Assembly (NCBI RefSeq): GCF_030272615.1
Contig: NC_081410.1
Location: forward strand, 127,395,140-127,459,139
DNA from: Cryptomeria japonica
Lineage: Eukaryota; Streptophyta; Pinopsida; Cupressales; Cupressaceae
DNA: 64,000 nucleotides
Direction of reading: 5' to 3'
The notes under the pieces are model-generated. The model ran no database searches. It saw only the letters and a program-made list of their open reading frames with translations, and was not told the DNA's origin. Within the stretch, counting starts at the first letter, position 1, and every line of letters begins with the position of its first letter. The position numbers were made by a program, and so were the translations under genes. Shown here piece after piece: positions 33,601 through 45,168 of the stretch.

Positions 33601-35699
33601 CCTCTGTGGAGAACATGCTTAGATCTCCTCTGCCAAATGCCCAAACTAGCCATTCTTGTCCCTGTCAAAACTCATTTTTCATTGTGGGTGTAGCTGCCAT
33701 TGTTTGCGATCTTGACTTTGATGCCATCGTACCTGCCATTGTCTATGGTCACGTCTCTGATGCCGTTGAAAATTCCATTGACTGTGATCCTCGCATCGAC
33801 CCGTTGCAAAGCCCACCATTTCCTTTAAGCTCTTATCATTGATAATTTATGGTGGATTATGAATGATGGAATTTTTTTAGGATTTTGATAGCTTTTTAGG
33901 TTTTTAGTGTCTTTTCTTCAATAACCTTTTCAATTTTTAATTATTTTTTCAAGACATTTTTTTATTATTAAGCATTTTTTCAGGACATTTTTTAATTTTA
34001 TGGATTTTTTTAGGACATTTTCAAGGCTTTTTTTTAATTTTAAGGAATTTTTTTCAAGACATTTTTAAATTTTTAAAGATTTTTTTCAAGTCATTTTTTC
34101 AGCTTTTAAGGATTTTTTTCCAAGCATTTTTTTAACTCTACTCTAAAAAGAGATGAAGGCTAGTGAAGGACTGAAGAAGCCTCCAAACTAGAGAATGTTC
34201 CAGAAAACAGGAACAAAGGATGAACATGAAAAACACCACTAAAGTATGAAGTTGCAAACACTGTTGATCTAAAGAATCTCCACTGAAATAGAAGATGATT
34301 AGGTAGAGAAGACTGTAATCTGCATGAGTGCCCTCAAATAACACTATTCAAATCAGATGGCAAACAAAGGCGAACAACTGAACTTGAAGATACAGATGGA
34401 AAGAAACACCAAATTCAGAAGAGATGATCAATCAAAGATGGAAGGTTGCCTCCAAAAATAGGAATGAAAGAATGTCCATATGGTAAATGATCTATCTCAC
34501 CGAAATGCATAGGTAACCAACCATTGCATCTGCCTAGCACATAGGAACAAATATTGAATACGTATCTCACTCCAACGAACCAAGGAAGCATTAGAAACAA
34601 CAACCAACAGGAGAACCCCCCCATAATGTTGACAAGGGAAAAGTGACAGGTACACTGAAACTGAATGCCAATAAAAACTGCATGACGAAGAACCAGGAAC
34701 ATCGAGAGTGAAACAGAAAGTACAAACACATATAAAGGCTAGTGTCATGGAAGGAACACACATCATGAGGTAATGTTATGGAAGGAACACTCTCATGACA
34801 AAGGTAGATGGCAGACAAAGGAAAACATCAAACCCCCTATGGCTTATAATCAAGTGTGAGTACAATAAACACAAGATGTGCAAGATCCCAAGCATGCAAA
34901 GCATAGTGGCACTTTATCTCAATGCGTTTGCAAAAAAAAATGCTTACAATAAAGGCTCAAAATGTCAAAAAAAAGGCACAATACTAGAAATACATGAAGA
35001 ACAACTAAAAACAAGTCATCCCACGCAAACGAGAAGTTTCCATGATGTCATATGTCCAAGTAGTTCACCAGAGGTGTGAAAACACAAAAAATTGAATAAA
35101 ATATACCTAGAGTAAAATATAAAAAAAGTGCATGGATGGTCGTGAAGGTCTCTGAAAAATTGTCCCAACGCCGTTGGATAGCGAAAAACGAAGAAACTAG
35201 CAAAAAGATATGAGCTCAGGACTAAAAATAACACCTCTGACTTAAAATGCTATATAATGTACCAACACAAAAACCAGATGATAAAACCCACAAATCTAGA
35301 AAGTAGATGAAACCAACTTTCCGATGATATCTTGTTTGCCAGAAAATGATATCGCATGCCCAAGTTATGGCCAAAACAAAAAAACCCTCTTTTAGGGCAC
35401 AAAGACGGTCTAAAGGGGTCATTGTGCAGTCTATACTGCTGACATCAACATGATGCCATGTTGATGTCAACAATTAAAAATTTAAAAAATCCCTTAAAAA
35501 ATGGTCGTACAGATTTTCGTGCCTCAAAAAACGTGTCATTTAAAAAAAATGTCTCAAAATTTGTGCTCCCAAAAAGGGCTTAAAACAAAAAAAAAATCCC
35601 AGAAAAAAAACTCCCCAGATGCAAATAAAAAAAACTCTAAAAAACTTGAAACCCTCCTAAAAATCTTCTGAAAATTAGGAACAAGTAGCAACAGATGTA
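33601..35699. other. Non-coding; T-rich and A-rich repeat blocks
   Basis: 33,850-34,140 (T-rich) repeats TTTTTTCAAGACATTTTTT-like words at roughly 35-60 bp. 35,460-35,690 is A-rich. The rest has only short ORFs without motifs. On the minus strand this could be the long leader between the primer-binding site at 35,700 and the DUF4283 ORF, but that is inference. Confidence 0.45.
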
Positions 35700-35712
35700 G
35701 GCTCTGATACCA
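35700..35712 (-). other. Primer-binding site, initiator-Met tRNA type
   Basis: The minus strand reads TGGTATCAGAGCC, the canonical copia primer-binding site. It directly abuts an LTR edge (TG at 35,713). Confidence 0.85.
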
Positions 35713-37509
35713 TGAAGAAGTTGAGAAATACAACTTCAGAGATCCCAATAATACCTGCAAGCAAAATACCTATCACAAGAGAAGAATGGAGGCAAAAAAA
35801 CAATAGTGGCTCTGAAGAAAAAGATTATCATTCAGAGAGGGAACCAAATAAAAAGTACAATACAATCTTTATAAAAGGAGATTAGCAACCCTAAAGGTGT
35901 GCAACCCTAAAGAAACCCTAAAGGGATAATGTGTATTTAATAATTAGAATACCTACAATATTATTAAATGCCTAAGTTTAGCTTAAGCGTAGTAGACTAA
36001 TAATTAAATAAATAATTATTAGCCACAACATGATAAATCTAACAGTTACAGACTATGATGTAGGATTTTTACAACCTTGTTGGAGTATGACTCACAATTT
36101 GAAACCTTAAAGTGCTCTTGCCTTTTCAAAAAAGGAAAATTTGAAGACTTGGCTAAAGGAAAATGAAATGAGTTCTAAAACATCTTTCAGAGTTTGAAAA
36201 GGTTCCCACAACCTTGTCAGCACTCAAAACAATGTTTCTTCCTCACAAGTAAAGATACAAAAAGACTTAAAAGAGAAGCAAAAATAAAAAGAGGTTATGA
36301 AACCTCTATCAAAACCTAATACGGTTTTGAAAACCTAACAAGAGACCACTTTAGCACCAAGAGAAGACCTCACCTACCAACACTGGTAATGGTGTCAGCG
36401 AAGAGAGCAGTAAACATGACGATATTAAAGGGGTAAAGTGCACTCTAAAAATTGATCATTTACAAACACATTTATGCTAGAGCTTCACAAAGGGTTTAAA
36501 GAGTATAGAAAAGTTGCATAGAGGGGAATTGAGTTACTACAAAGAACAATTCAAAGCTAATAAACTTAAATTAAGCTAAATTGTAGGCAAATACTTATCA
36601 TGGTATCTCAATCATAGTTGTTGTAAATCAAGGTGAAGAAATCTTGCAATATGATATTAAATTAATTTTTTTGTAAATCTAAAACTAAATATTGATTGTT
36701 TAATAAAATGATTATAGAATCAAAGCAAAAAGAAGAAAACCATTATACATGAAACATCAAATTTACATGGAGAAGCCCTTTAATTTTAAAAATCCACAAT
36801 ATAGAGGAAAGTATATAAATAATTAATGAATATTACAACAACAATACACTTCTCTGTAACCCCTTTTAAAATCCGACAACACTCCATTACCCTGCACAAC
36901 TAAACAATTTTAAATAAACAACTCTAACTTAAGGCCCCACTTTAGAGAAATTTGTGAGGATGAATACCATTGTGGCATCACCAAACAATAGGCAATAAAA
37001 GCACCTAGAAAAACTCATGCCTACCTCCCATAATAGCCTCTTACAACTGTCATATGGCATCTAGCTAATTTAGGCACCCCTTGACCAATATAGGAGTCTC
37101 GATCATAAGTTCTTGTCATGGGAAACAATAATGACTATCATAACCGTCATACATGAAATTAAAACTCTTGACAAGTGTCCAAGCACCTCAAAATAGGAGA
37201 TTCCAAAAGAGGACCCTAGTTATTTTGTCCTTTTCCCAAAAGATAAATGGTAAAAGTAACTTCAACATTACATGGTCTCTTTCACCACTATTGACTAAAT
37301 GATTTGATCTCTTATGGTAAAAATTGAAAATGAAATTAGGAACTAATTAAATAAAGTATTTACAAGGTTGATGACACCTAAATCCTAAAATTTTCCCACT
37401 TGACATCATACATTATAAATGATTTGATCTCTTATTGTAAAAATTAAAAATGAAATTAGGAACTAATTAAATAAAGTATTTACAAGGTTGATGACACCTA
37501 AATCCTAAA
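35713..37509 (-). repeat. LTR lying between a PBS and a polypurine tract
   Basis: The left edge TGAAGAAGTTGAGAAATAC touches the primer-binding site. The right edge near 37,509 touches a polypurine tract (minus strand AGTGGGAAAAT, then TTTAGGATTTAGG, probably from TGTTAGG). So, on the minus strand, copia pol precedes it and an internal 5' leader follows it. Only one copy is in the window, so the edges could not be checked against a partner. Confidence 0.5.
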
Positions 37510-37536
37510 ATTTTCCCACTTGACATCATACATTAT
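37297..37536. repeat. 120-bp tandem duplication at the LTR/internal border
   Basis: 37,297-37,416 and 37,417-37,536 are nearly identical (AAATGATTTGATCTCTTA to GACATCATACATTAT). The unit contains the LTR edge and polypurine tract, so both are doubled. Confidence 0.9.
37510..37520 (-). other. Polypurine tract of copia element
   Basis: The minus strand reads AGTGGGAAAAT, directly after copia pol and before the LTR. A second copy lies 120 bp to the left because of the tandem duplication. Confidence 0.6.
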
Positions 37537-37539
37537 ATA

Positions 37540-38640
37540 TTACACCATAGATATATATAATACAAATTAATAACAATGATGAATTTATCCATGGTCATAG
37601 GCTTCATGAGAGAATCTCCAACATTATCCAAAGTGTCAACTTTTTCAATAAATACCTATCCACTCTCAACCATCTCTCGCATACAGTGATACAAAACATC
37701 AACATGTTTAGGATGAGCATGATAAATAGGATTTTTTGCCAAACATATGCCACTTTGACTATCACATCCAATCTTCACTATCCTGCAATACAATCACCAA
37801 GTCTTTGTAACCAAAACTCCTTGGAAGGGACAACATGGTTGTAGGTTGCATTTTACTCATCTAGGTCACTACACCTCCAAACAAAGTAAACACATAGCCA
37901 CGAGTGGACCTTTGATTGTCTAAGTCACCTGTCCAATCTACATCAACAAAACCTTGCATGCTCAATGACTTATCCACATCATCAATACCATTATGAAATA
38001 AAAAATTATCAAAAGTACCTCACAAGTACCTTAATACCCTTTTAACAAAATTCCAATGTTCTTTACCTAGGTTAGACATAAACCTGCTTAGAACTCCCAC
38101 TTCTTGGGCTATATTTGGTCTAATGCAAACCATTGCATACATTAAACTACCACTGACACTAGCATAAGTAACATTAGAAATCTCTTTAATATCATCATTA
38201 AAATTAGGACATATGTCTAAACTCAACCTAGTACCAATGAGAAATGGGATACTTGCTAGTTTACAATCTTGAATATTAAATCTCTACAAAATAGTGTCAA
38301 CATACTTACTCTAACATAACCAAATCTTTCTGTGAACTTAATCCTTGATGATCTCCATCCCAAGAATATATCTAGCATCCCCTGAGTCCTTCATATCAAA
38401 TGTGCCAGGAGGCTAAGTTTGGAGCTCTTTGATCATCGCCTTATTGTTACCAATAAACAACATGAATTCAACATACAAGATAATAATTAATAACCAATTA
38501 TCAATAACCTTAATATAAACTTAGTCATCCTCTTCACTTCTAAAATAACCCAAATTTAATGCAAATACATCAAACTTTTGGTACCACATCTTGGGTGACT
38601 ATTGAACAAACCGTATAATGACTGATTTAACCTGCAAACC
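37540..38640 (-). pseudogene. Ty1/copia RT and RNase H (truncated), catalytic site lost
   Basis: The minus strand reads KMWYQKFDVFALNLGYF, then the catalytic motif YVEF (38,464-38,475; family YVDD), then GTFDMKDSGDARYILGMEI. The RNase H connection (NVTYASVSGSLMYAMV, then NLGKEHWNFVKRVLRYL) and RNase H (GFVDVDWTGDLDNQRSTRGY) follow. Stops and frameshifts are frequent. The element is cut at about 38,640, where an unrelated plus-strand ORF begins. Gag, integrase and the RT N-terminus are missing. Confidence 0.9.
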
Positions 38641-41640
38641 AAGTTTGATCTGGCAAAAATTGAAGAAGATTATGTTAGGTTGAGGAAAACCTACAAGAAA
38701 GATGAGCTCCCACTATACAGAAAGCGAGGTTTCAATAATAGGGTTATGGAAATTGTGGGAAATGAATCATTTGTTATTGATTAATTTTAGGTTTATTCTC
38801 AAAGAACATATTTTTCCTTATGCCAAATACTAGGAGAAGATGCAAAGGATAAAAATGCCAGTTGCTTTGATGTATATGGCCATGAGGATACAAAATTCTG
38901 AGTTGAATCTTGAATTTGACTTTTCCCTAGAAATTGAAAGGAGAATTCACAAGAAATTTGGTAAGATGAAAGAGAAGAAGGGATCATGTGACATCCAACA
39001 TCACTCATTGTTATGTCATTTGATTTTATATCAAAATAGGAAACCTTTGGAATAGAAAATGAAATTGGGAATGGTGGTCAATATGGGAAACCAAATGCTC
39101 ATTCAGATGTGGTGCTATGTGTGGGATAAAAGATGTAAAAATAATAGTTACATAACATTCCATGATGTGTTTATTGTCTCAGTGATGCATTCTCTTAACC
39201 ACCCTATTGAAATATTATCTCCTAAGAACATGGAATTAATAAGGCCTTTTGTCATGGAACCTGAAGTAGGGCATACACATAATTTCAGAGATCGGTTTAT
39301 ATTGTTGAATATACATTGATTAAGGTATATGGTTATCCATAGGCTCCTCATCACTTGCCATTGTTTGTTTCTGACAGAAAAACATTCATATACTTTATGT
39401 GGCAAATGATGTGAATGTAAAAGAAGGTAATGGAGAGACAGAAGAAGGAGACCTTTCTACCCCATCTCACTAGGTATGCTAGATTTTCTATTAGATATGA
39501 TGTCCTTGAGGAATTGCAAGGATATATAAGAACAAATTATTATTTGAAATTGGGATAGGAGAGATTATGTGATCCTGAAGGTCACATTGATTTTTTCAAA
39601 TGGAAAATATTAACCAATATGGGGGTTACCCATGAAGTGTTATTTGATGAAGATGTAATTAGGGATTATGTTACCTTTGATGATATTTTTCAAAGAAGAA
39701 AGTGAAATATTCTGATAAATTTAGAGGAAGAGAAAAGGAAAAAGGATCCATGTTTCCCATGATTTTTTGCAGAGGAAAATAACATCCTTAAAAATATTGA
39801 TCTATATCTTAATAACTTAAAAAGATTATATGGATAATCTATTGAAAGTGACCCACCCACCAAACTATAAAATTTGCTTGAAAAGAGACCCAAAGGAGTT
39901 ATAATTAATGATACTCCTAATGTTGTGTCTGTTCAGGAATCTTCACCTAGTCCACCCCCATTGAAAAAACCAAATAAAGATGATCTTGTATTGTTGGTAC
40001 CATATGATGACACTGAAGGGGTAGGTGATATAGGTGATGCTATTAGCACCTTGAAAGCTTTAAAGTATGATGAGGGAGTTGATCAAACCCAAGGATCACC
40101 CCCAAGATATGAAGAGGAAGCACATGGACATAGGACTCGAACTGAGGGAGAGGCATTACCCGAACATCATAAGGATGAAAGGATTGCCACATCTATGAGA
40201 TTCATTGAGGGCGATGAATTCATTAAGACACCTGAATTTAAATATTTTGGATCAAAATGAAGATGAAAGAATTTAAAGAGAAAAAGCAGATGAATATAAT
40301 GAGTGTTGATGAGTCTCAACATGATGAGATTGCTTTGCAAACCTTTAGGAAATTGAGGTTTGATGACATAGATGTCACCCTAGATGAGGCTAGAGATATG
40401 GTGCTAAAAAATAATATGTTTATTATTCCAGGGATGACAATGGAACATATATTTTTATTGGATCAATTCGAACACCAAGAAGACCCCATGATGGTTGCAG
40501 AATTTGATTAAAAATAAGGGGTGAGTGGAACAAGGTATAACCCCCAGACATAGACTTTAGCTGCATGGGTGAAATTCAAGAGTACAAACAAGCCTAAATT
40601 GGTTGATATAGTTAAAAAAACTAAAGGGACTGCTATACTCAAGAAACTCAAAGATACTTCTCCCTTGGAGGCTGCCATAACGACTATGCACTCTGCTATG
40701 TTTACTAGAGATTTTGCAAAGAACATGCAACAAAAATTGGTTGAATATGAAAAAATTCAAGTTGACCTGAATGAAGAAATCAACAAATTGTATATTGAAA
40801 ATGTTGGTTGAAGGATCACTTGAAAATTGGTGAGGCAAATCAAAGTAAAGAATCATTCTTCACAAGTGTGCAGTACCAAAGCCCACTGATGACACTGTTG
40901 ACAGCAAAAATGGATTGAAGAGAGAGAATTATAAAAAATGAAATTCAAGAGCTGAAAAGGATGAATGAATATACTAAACAAAGAATGTCAAAACAATCTC
41001 TCTCTATATTTGAAAAGGTGTTGATACATAGGGTTAAATATATGATAGATAGGCTAGAGGATGTGCATAAAATCTATGAATCGCTATTAAAGACATTGGA
41101 AATATTCAAAGAAAATAAGCCTGTACTAGAATCATTATACAAAAGGTGGCAACTAGTACACCATACTTTGATCACTCTGTGTAAAGTGATGCAAAGATAT
41201 CCAAATGCCCCTCCTGCCATAAAAACAAAGAGAAAATGGTGAAGATTGTAATTCATGAGCTTAAGTATATTTCTACAGATGAACCCAAGATAAAAGCCAA
41301 AGTTGACTCATTCCACACATTTAAGTATTGGACCATTCCACCAATTATTGACCAAGACAAACATGTCAAAGACTTTAATGACTGGAAGAGTGAATTTAGT
41401 CAAATGGTTCCACAGATCCTTACACATATGCAAGAAGACAAAGATGTCAATATTCAAAGCCTTAATCTCTTCCTAGATAGGATAATCATGTTGGACAATG
41501 GATATACTAGATTCATCTTTGAGGTGCATGGGATCATATATAAGAGGTTGAAGGATCACTTAGTCAACGTCCCAGATGTGAAAAAATATAAATGGCCTAG
41601 TGATTATGATGTGTACTAATGGGAGAGTCTATATTTGAAT
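38641..41640 (+). pseudogene. Diverged copy of the LTR-borne accessory protein
   Basis: Pieces line up in order with the LTR ORFs of the element at 44,228. LCQILGEDAKD (near 38,820) matches LCQVLGEDAEE. IQNSELNLEFDFS and HHSLLCHLILYQN (38,890-39,050) match ILNPSLAITFDYA and YSLLMHFFLFKGG. IATSMRFIEGDEFIKTPEF (40,185-40,240) matches ASSAFLADDNFVTSEAF. LDEARDMVLKNNMFIIPGM (40,380-40,435) matches PEQGRDLVAQAGVLILPEW. KYKWPSDYDVY (end) matches NFSWPTEETYNEW. Frameshifts and stops are scattered. The similarity is by eye but collinear over about 3 kb. No pol domains are attached. Confidence 0.7.
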
Positions 41641-42474
41641 CCCTATGAGGAATGATGCAGTTCAATAACAACTGGTGAATACAAAGCTCACACCAACTTT
41701 CAATAAAACCTTGTTAGGCCAACAAGTCACGAGTTGCTCTTCGGATTATGAAGAAACGGAGTTGTGTTCGTGTCCACCATCTTTTATTTATATTTTAGTT
41801 GTTTTATGTTATGATAACTTTTCTTTAGTTGCAATTAGTTGAAACAATATAATTATATTATGTTAACTTTTAAAATGAAGCAGCATGTCTTTTCAATTTT
41901 GGGTTGGGTAACTAAATAGTTTCTTTTTAATGGTTTGAAGCTTGTCGCTTCTCGCATTTTTCATATAAGGGAGAAACCAAGACCACATAAGGGGTTGGAG
42001 GAAGCTTAAGGAGAACATCTGCATCAATCTATAATACCTTTTTTGTAGTGACAATAATATAATGCAAGAATCTTGTGTCTAGATTCTAATTCCAATTGTT
42101 TATGGAGAGAATTGGATAAATGTTGTTTGGTTGTCTCCAGGTAGATTCCTTTCTTGTTATTTAGTTCAATATATCAAGGATATTTTTTATTTATCAAAGC
42201 AACTATCTTGTTGTGTGTGATTTATTCAATTGGTTTCTACAAGGCAGAATTAAATTCACTTGATAAGTCACAATAATTTGAAAGTATTTCTTGGATTAAA
42301 AAGAAGAACCTAATAACATTACATTTATGCAAGGCATGAACAAATAAAGTGTGAAACTATTTCAGATACAATCAAAAGGAATATGCTTATCATTTAGACT
42401 TTGTTGCCCTATAGAGAAGGCATCAATCTCAATTGTTCTCAGGATTTCTTTGATGAATAATGATGAAAAGCAGA
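41641..42474 (+). other. Non-coding sequence after the accessory ORF
   Basis: It probably belongs to the same element (3' UTR or LTR), but no partner copy, polypurine tract or LTR end could be found. No ORF with recognisable motifs. Confidence 0.4.
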
Positions 42475-42697
42475 TACCCTAACTGGTACTGAGAGGGGAG
42501 GGGGGTGAATCAGTATAGTCAAAGACTTTCTGACAATATTTTCAAGCTAAAACAACACGAATTGGCTGTCTTCATTACTGAACTTAACCATGGCAATATT
42601 AGTTAAACACAGTAAGACTTCAGACAACATAGACCGGTAAGTTTGAACACTTCAAATACATTTAATACTTGATAGCTACTTTATCCATAAACATATG
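42475..42697 (-). repeat. LTR fragment with U5 signature
   Basis: ACCCTAACTGGTACTGAGAG then GGGAGGGGGGTGAATCAG matches the edge of the LTRs at 13,159 and (reverse) 15,412. The fragment is cut at 42,698 by the next LTR. The exact left edge is unclear. Confidence 0.55.
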
Positions 42698-42991
42698 TGT
42701 AGTCACATAAATCTGTCCACTTAATTAAATGAATATTTAGTATTTATTTGATTTTTCAACTATCAATCAATAATTAATTAAATTAATATTTAATTAATTC
42801 ATCTTAACCCTCTTCTCCTATTAATTAAATAAATTATTCATTTTATTTGATTTAATTCACTTAACCAAATTCAGACCATTAATTAAATAAATAAATCATA
42901 TTTGTTTAATTAAATCTTCTCTCACATTTAAATAAATTAATATTTATTTAAAACCCCCAAAATCCCATCTCTCACATTTAAATAAATTAAC

Positions 42992-43140
42992 ATTTATTTA
43001 AATCACCTTTATCCTCCACCCACTTGCATTTTCCTACAAATGCAAGTTGCACAACTATTTTAAATAAATTATTTATTTAAATCACCTTTATCCTCCACCC
43101 ACTTGCATTTTCCTACAAATGCAAGTTGCACAACTATTTT
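42992..43140. repeat. 79-bp tandem duplication with 10-bp hairpins
   Basis: The unit starting ATTTATTTAAATCACC at 42,992 recurs at 43,071. Each contains ACTTGCATTT, TCCTAC, AAATGCAAGT, a perfect 10-bp stem (43,022-43,047 and 43,101-43,126). A decayed third relative is near 43,456. Confidence 0.9.
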
Positions 43141-43164
43141 TAAAATCCTATTTATCCTCACCCA

Positions 43165-43330
43165 CTTGAAACCTTTAATGGTTTCCCTTAAAGTCTTCAA
43201 ACTTAATGGCTTCCCTTAAAGTCTTCTTAAGACTTTAATGGTTTCCCTTAAAGTCTTCAAATTTAATGGCTTCCTTCTAGAGTCTTCTCAAACCTTTAAT
43301 GGTTTCCCTTAAAGTCTTCAAGCATTTAAT
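43165..43330. repeat. TTAATGGTTTCCCTTAAAG minisatellite
   Basis: About five units of 30-33 bp (CTTTAATGGTTTCCCTTAAA with GTCTTCAAA spacers) lie in tandem within the U3-like region. Confidence 0.8.
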
Positions 43331-43960
43331 GCTTTATCTTCCTTTTTCTCATTTAAATAAATTAATATTTATTTGAATATTTACCCAAATGAAAATTACA
43401 CCATTTAATTGAAATAAATGATTTTATTTTAATTGAAAATACCAAAATTCCTCCCACTTGCATTTTCCTACAAAATCCACTTGCATTCCTAAACCCCTTC
43501 TAGACTCTTCTAAACCCTTCTTAATTAACCTAATCCATCCCCTAAATATTGTCACATTCCTAAGCAAATTGGAGTCACTTCTCAAAAACTCCAAAGTCTT
43601 TGAAAAGCAATTAATGATTTGTGTGTTCAACAAATTAACCTATAAAGTCTTCCAAACCACTTATGGCTCTTACATGACCATTAATGGTTAATTCCACTTG
43701 CACCCATGGTTAAGGACTTTGACCCCTAACTTAACCCTCATGTAACCCATGTGTCTCTTCAAAGCATTTATTTCTTTGACTAGGGTAACCATCATGTCCC
43801 CTCAAGCATTTAATGCTCTTTATCTCTCCTCTCAAGCCTCCTCATGGTGACACTTGTCAACATAGGATTGGGTTGAAAGTCCTCACATGGATTGAATACC
43901 ATTCAATCCTCACCCTTGTTGAGATTACTCAATCTCAACCATCCATTGCTCCATTTTTCC

Positions 43961-43969
43961 TATAAATAG
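43961..43969 (+). promoter_or_regulatory. TATA box in LTR
   Basis: TATAAATAG in the context TTTTTCCTATAAATAGAGCC is a strong plant core-promoter match in the sense direction of this LTR. Confidence 0.6.
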
Positions 43970-45168
43970 AGCCCATTTCTTCATAATCCAGATCCTGAAA
44001 ACTTATATGCATTTAACCTATAGGCATTTTAGAGAGCATTTAGCATAGCAAACTAAAATCTTGTTATTTTGGTTAAAAATCAATCATTTTAATAGCATCT
44101 AGTATATTAGCTTTTCATTTTACATTTGGAGCAAAATACTAAAATCTCAATCCTCCATAAGCAACCATAGTGCAAAAAGTTGCTGAGAGCTACACTATTT
44201 TGGAACTTGGAGAGGAGAGGAACAAGGTGTTTTCTTCAAAATCTGATTCCCTTCAATGTCCTTAGAATAATATGATCTAAGCTGGGTGCAGAGGAGACAT
44301 CAAAGATAAGGAAATTCCAGAGACAACATATGACAAGGTTTGATTAGACCTTCTACACTTCGGGCTTCCTTGGAGCCCAGGTGGGTATACCTTTGTGAAT
44401 TAACTTCACACTTTTAAAACAATAAACCCATAGCAAACCAGTCTAGAAAACCAGTGGATTTGCTCACCTTGAAATCAACTGAAAACCAAGAATGGAAACT
44501 ATACTTAATTTCAGCATTTTGATCAACAAAGTATGCAATAAACAACCTCGATTAATACCAGTGCCTTATCCAAGGTTACAGAGTCATCTAAACTCAAATA
44601 AAACTCCTGAAACAATATATCTTTATGCTTCCCTTCGGCTTGGTTTCCACTTAATCCTTATATATGCCTGACACATACAAGAATTCAATCATTCCAGACT
44701 AAGCTATGGTTCTCAAAATTCAAAGTTTCCTTCCAAAGAATTTACTGGTATAAGTGATCCCGCATATTTAATTTCCCTCCTAAAGAGAAAAGCTAACAAA
44801 CACTTATACTGAGATTGCTTTGCCATTCCATTTAAACTAAACAACCCTGGATTATTCAGAATAAAGATAGTAAATAAATTTGTGAACAAACTTGAAGACA
44901 ACACAAAGCTTTACTCAAAACCGATGGCCTGTATATTGATATTCATTTCAAGAAGTATTACAAGAAATTCTGATTCTCCATTTAAACATTGGAAAAACTC
45001 AGATAAATTTCTGCAACGTTTTCTTACAAAAATTTTGTGATCCCTCTCCCTCTAGTCCTGGTATCCATTTATAAAAATCATGGACGCACAAAGCTTCGGA
45101 CTTCTCGATGAGAGTTTGTTACAATTATTTCAAAAATTGAAGAGATTACAATTTTTGCGTAAAAGCAG

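Larger units (their letters stand above)
42698..44227 (+). repeat. LTR-like sequence with TATA box, cut by the 44,228 element
   Basis: A TG start at TGTAGTCACATAAATCTGTC (42,698) is likely. TTAATTAAAT-rich sequence, two minisatellites and a TATA box at 43,961 follow, a typical U3 layout in plus orientation. The right end is hidden because the large element inserted at 44,228 after CAAGG. ORFs here (for example 43,458-43,691) are repeat-derived. Confidence 0.55.
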
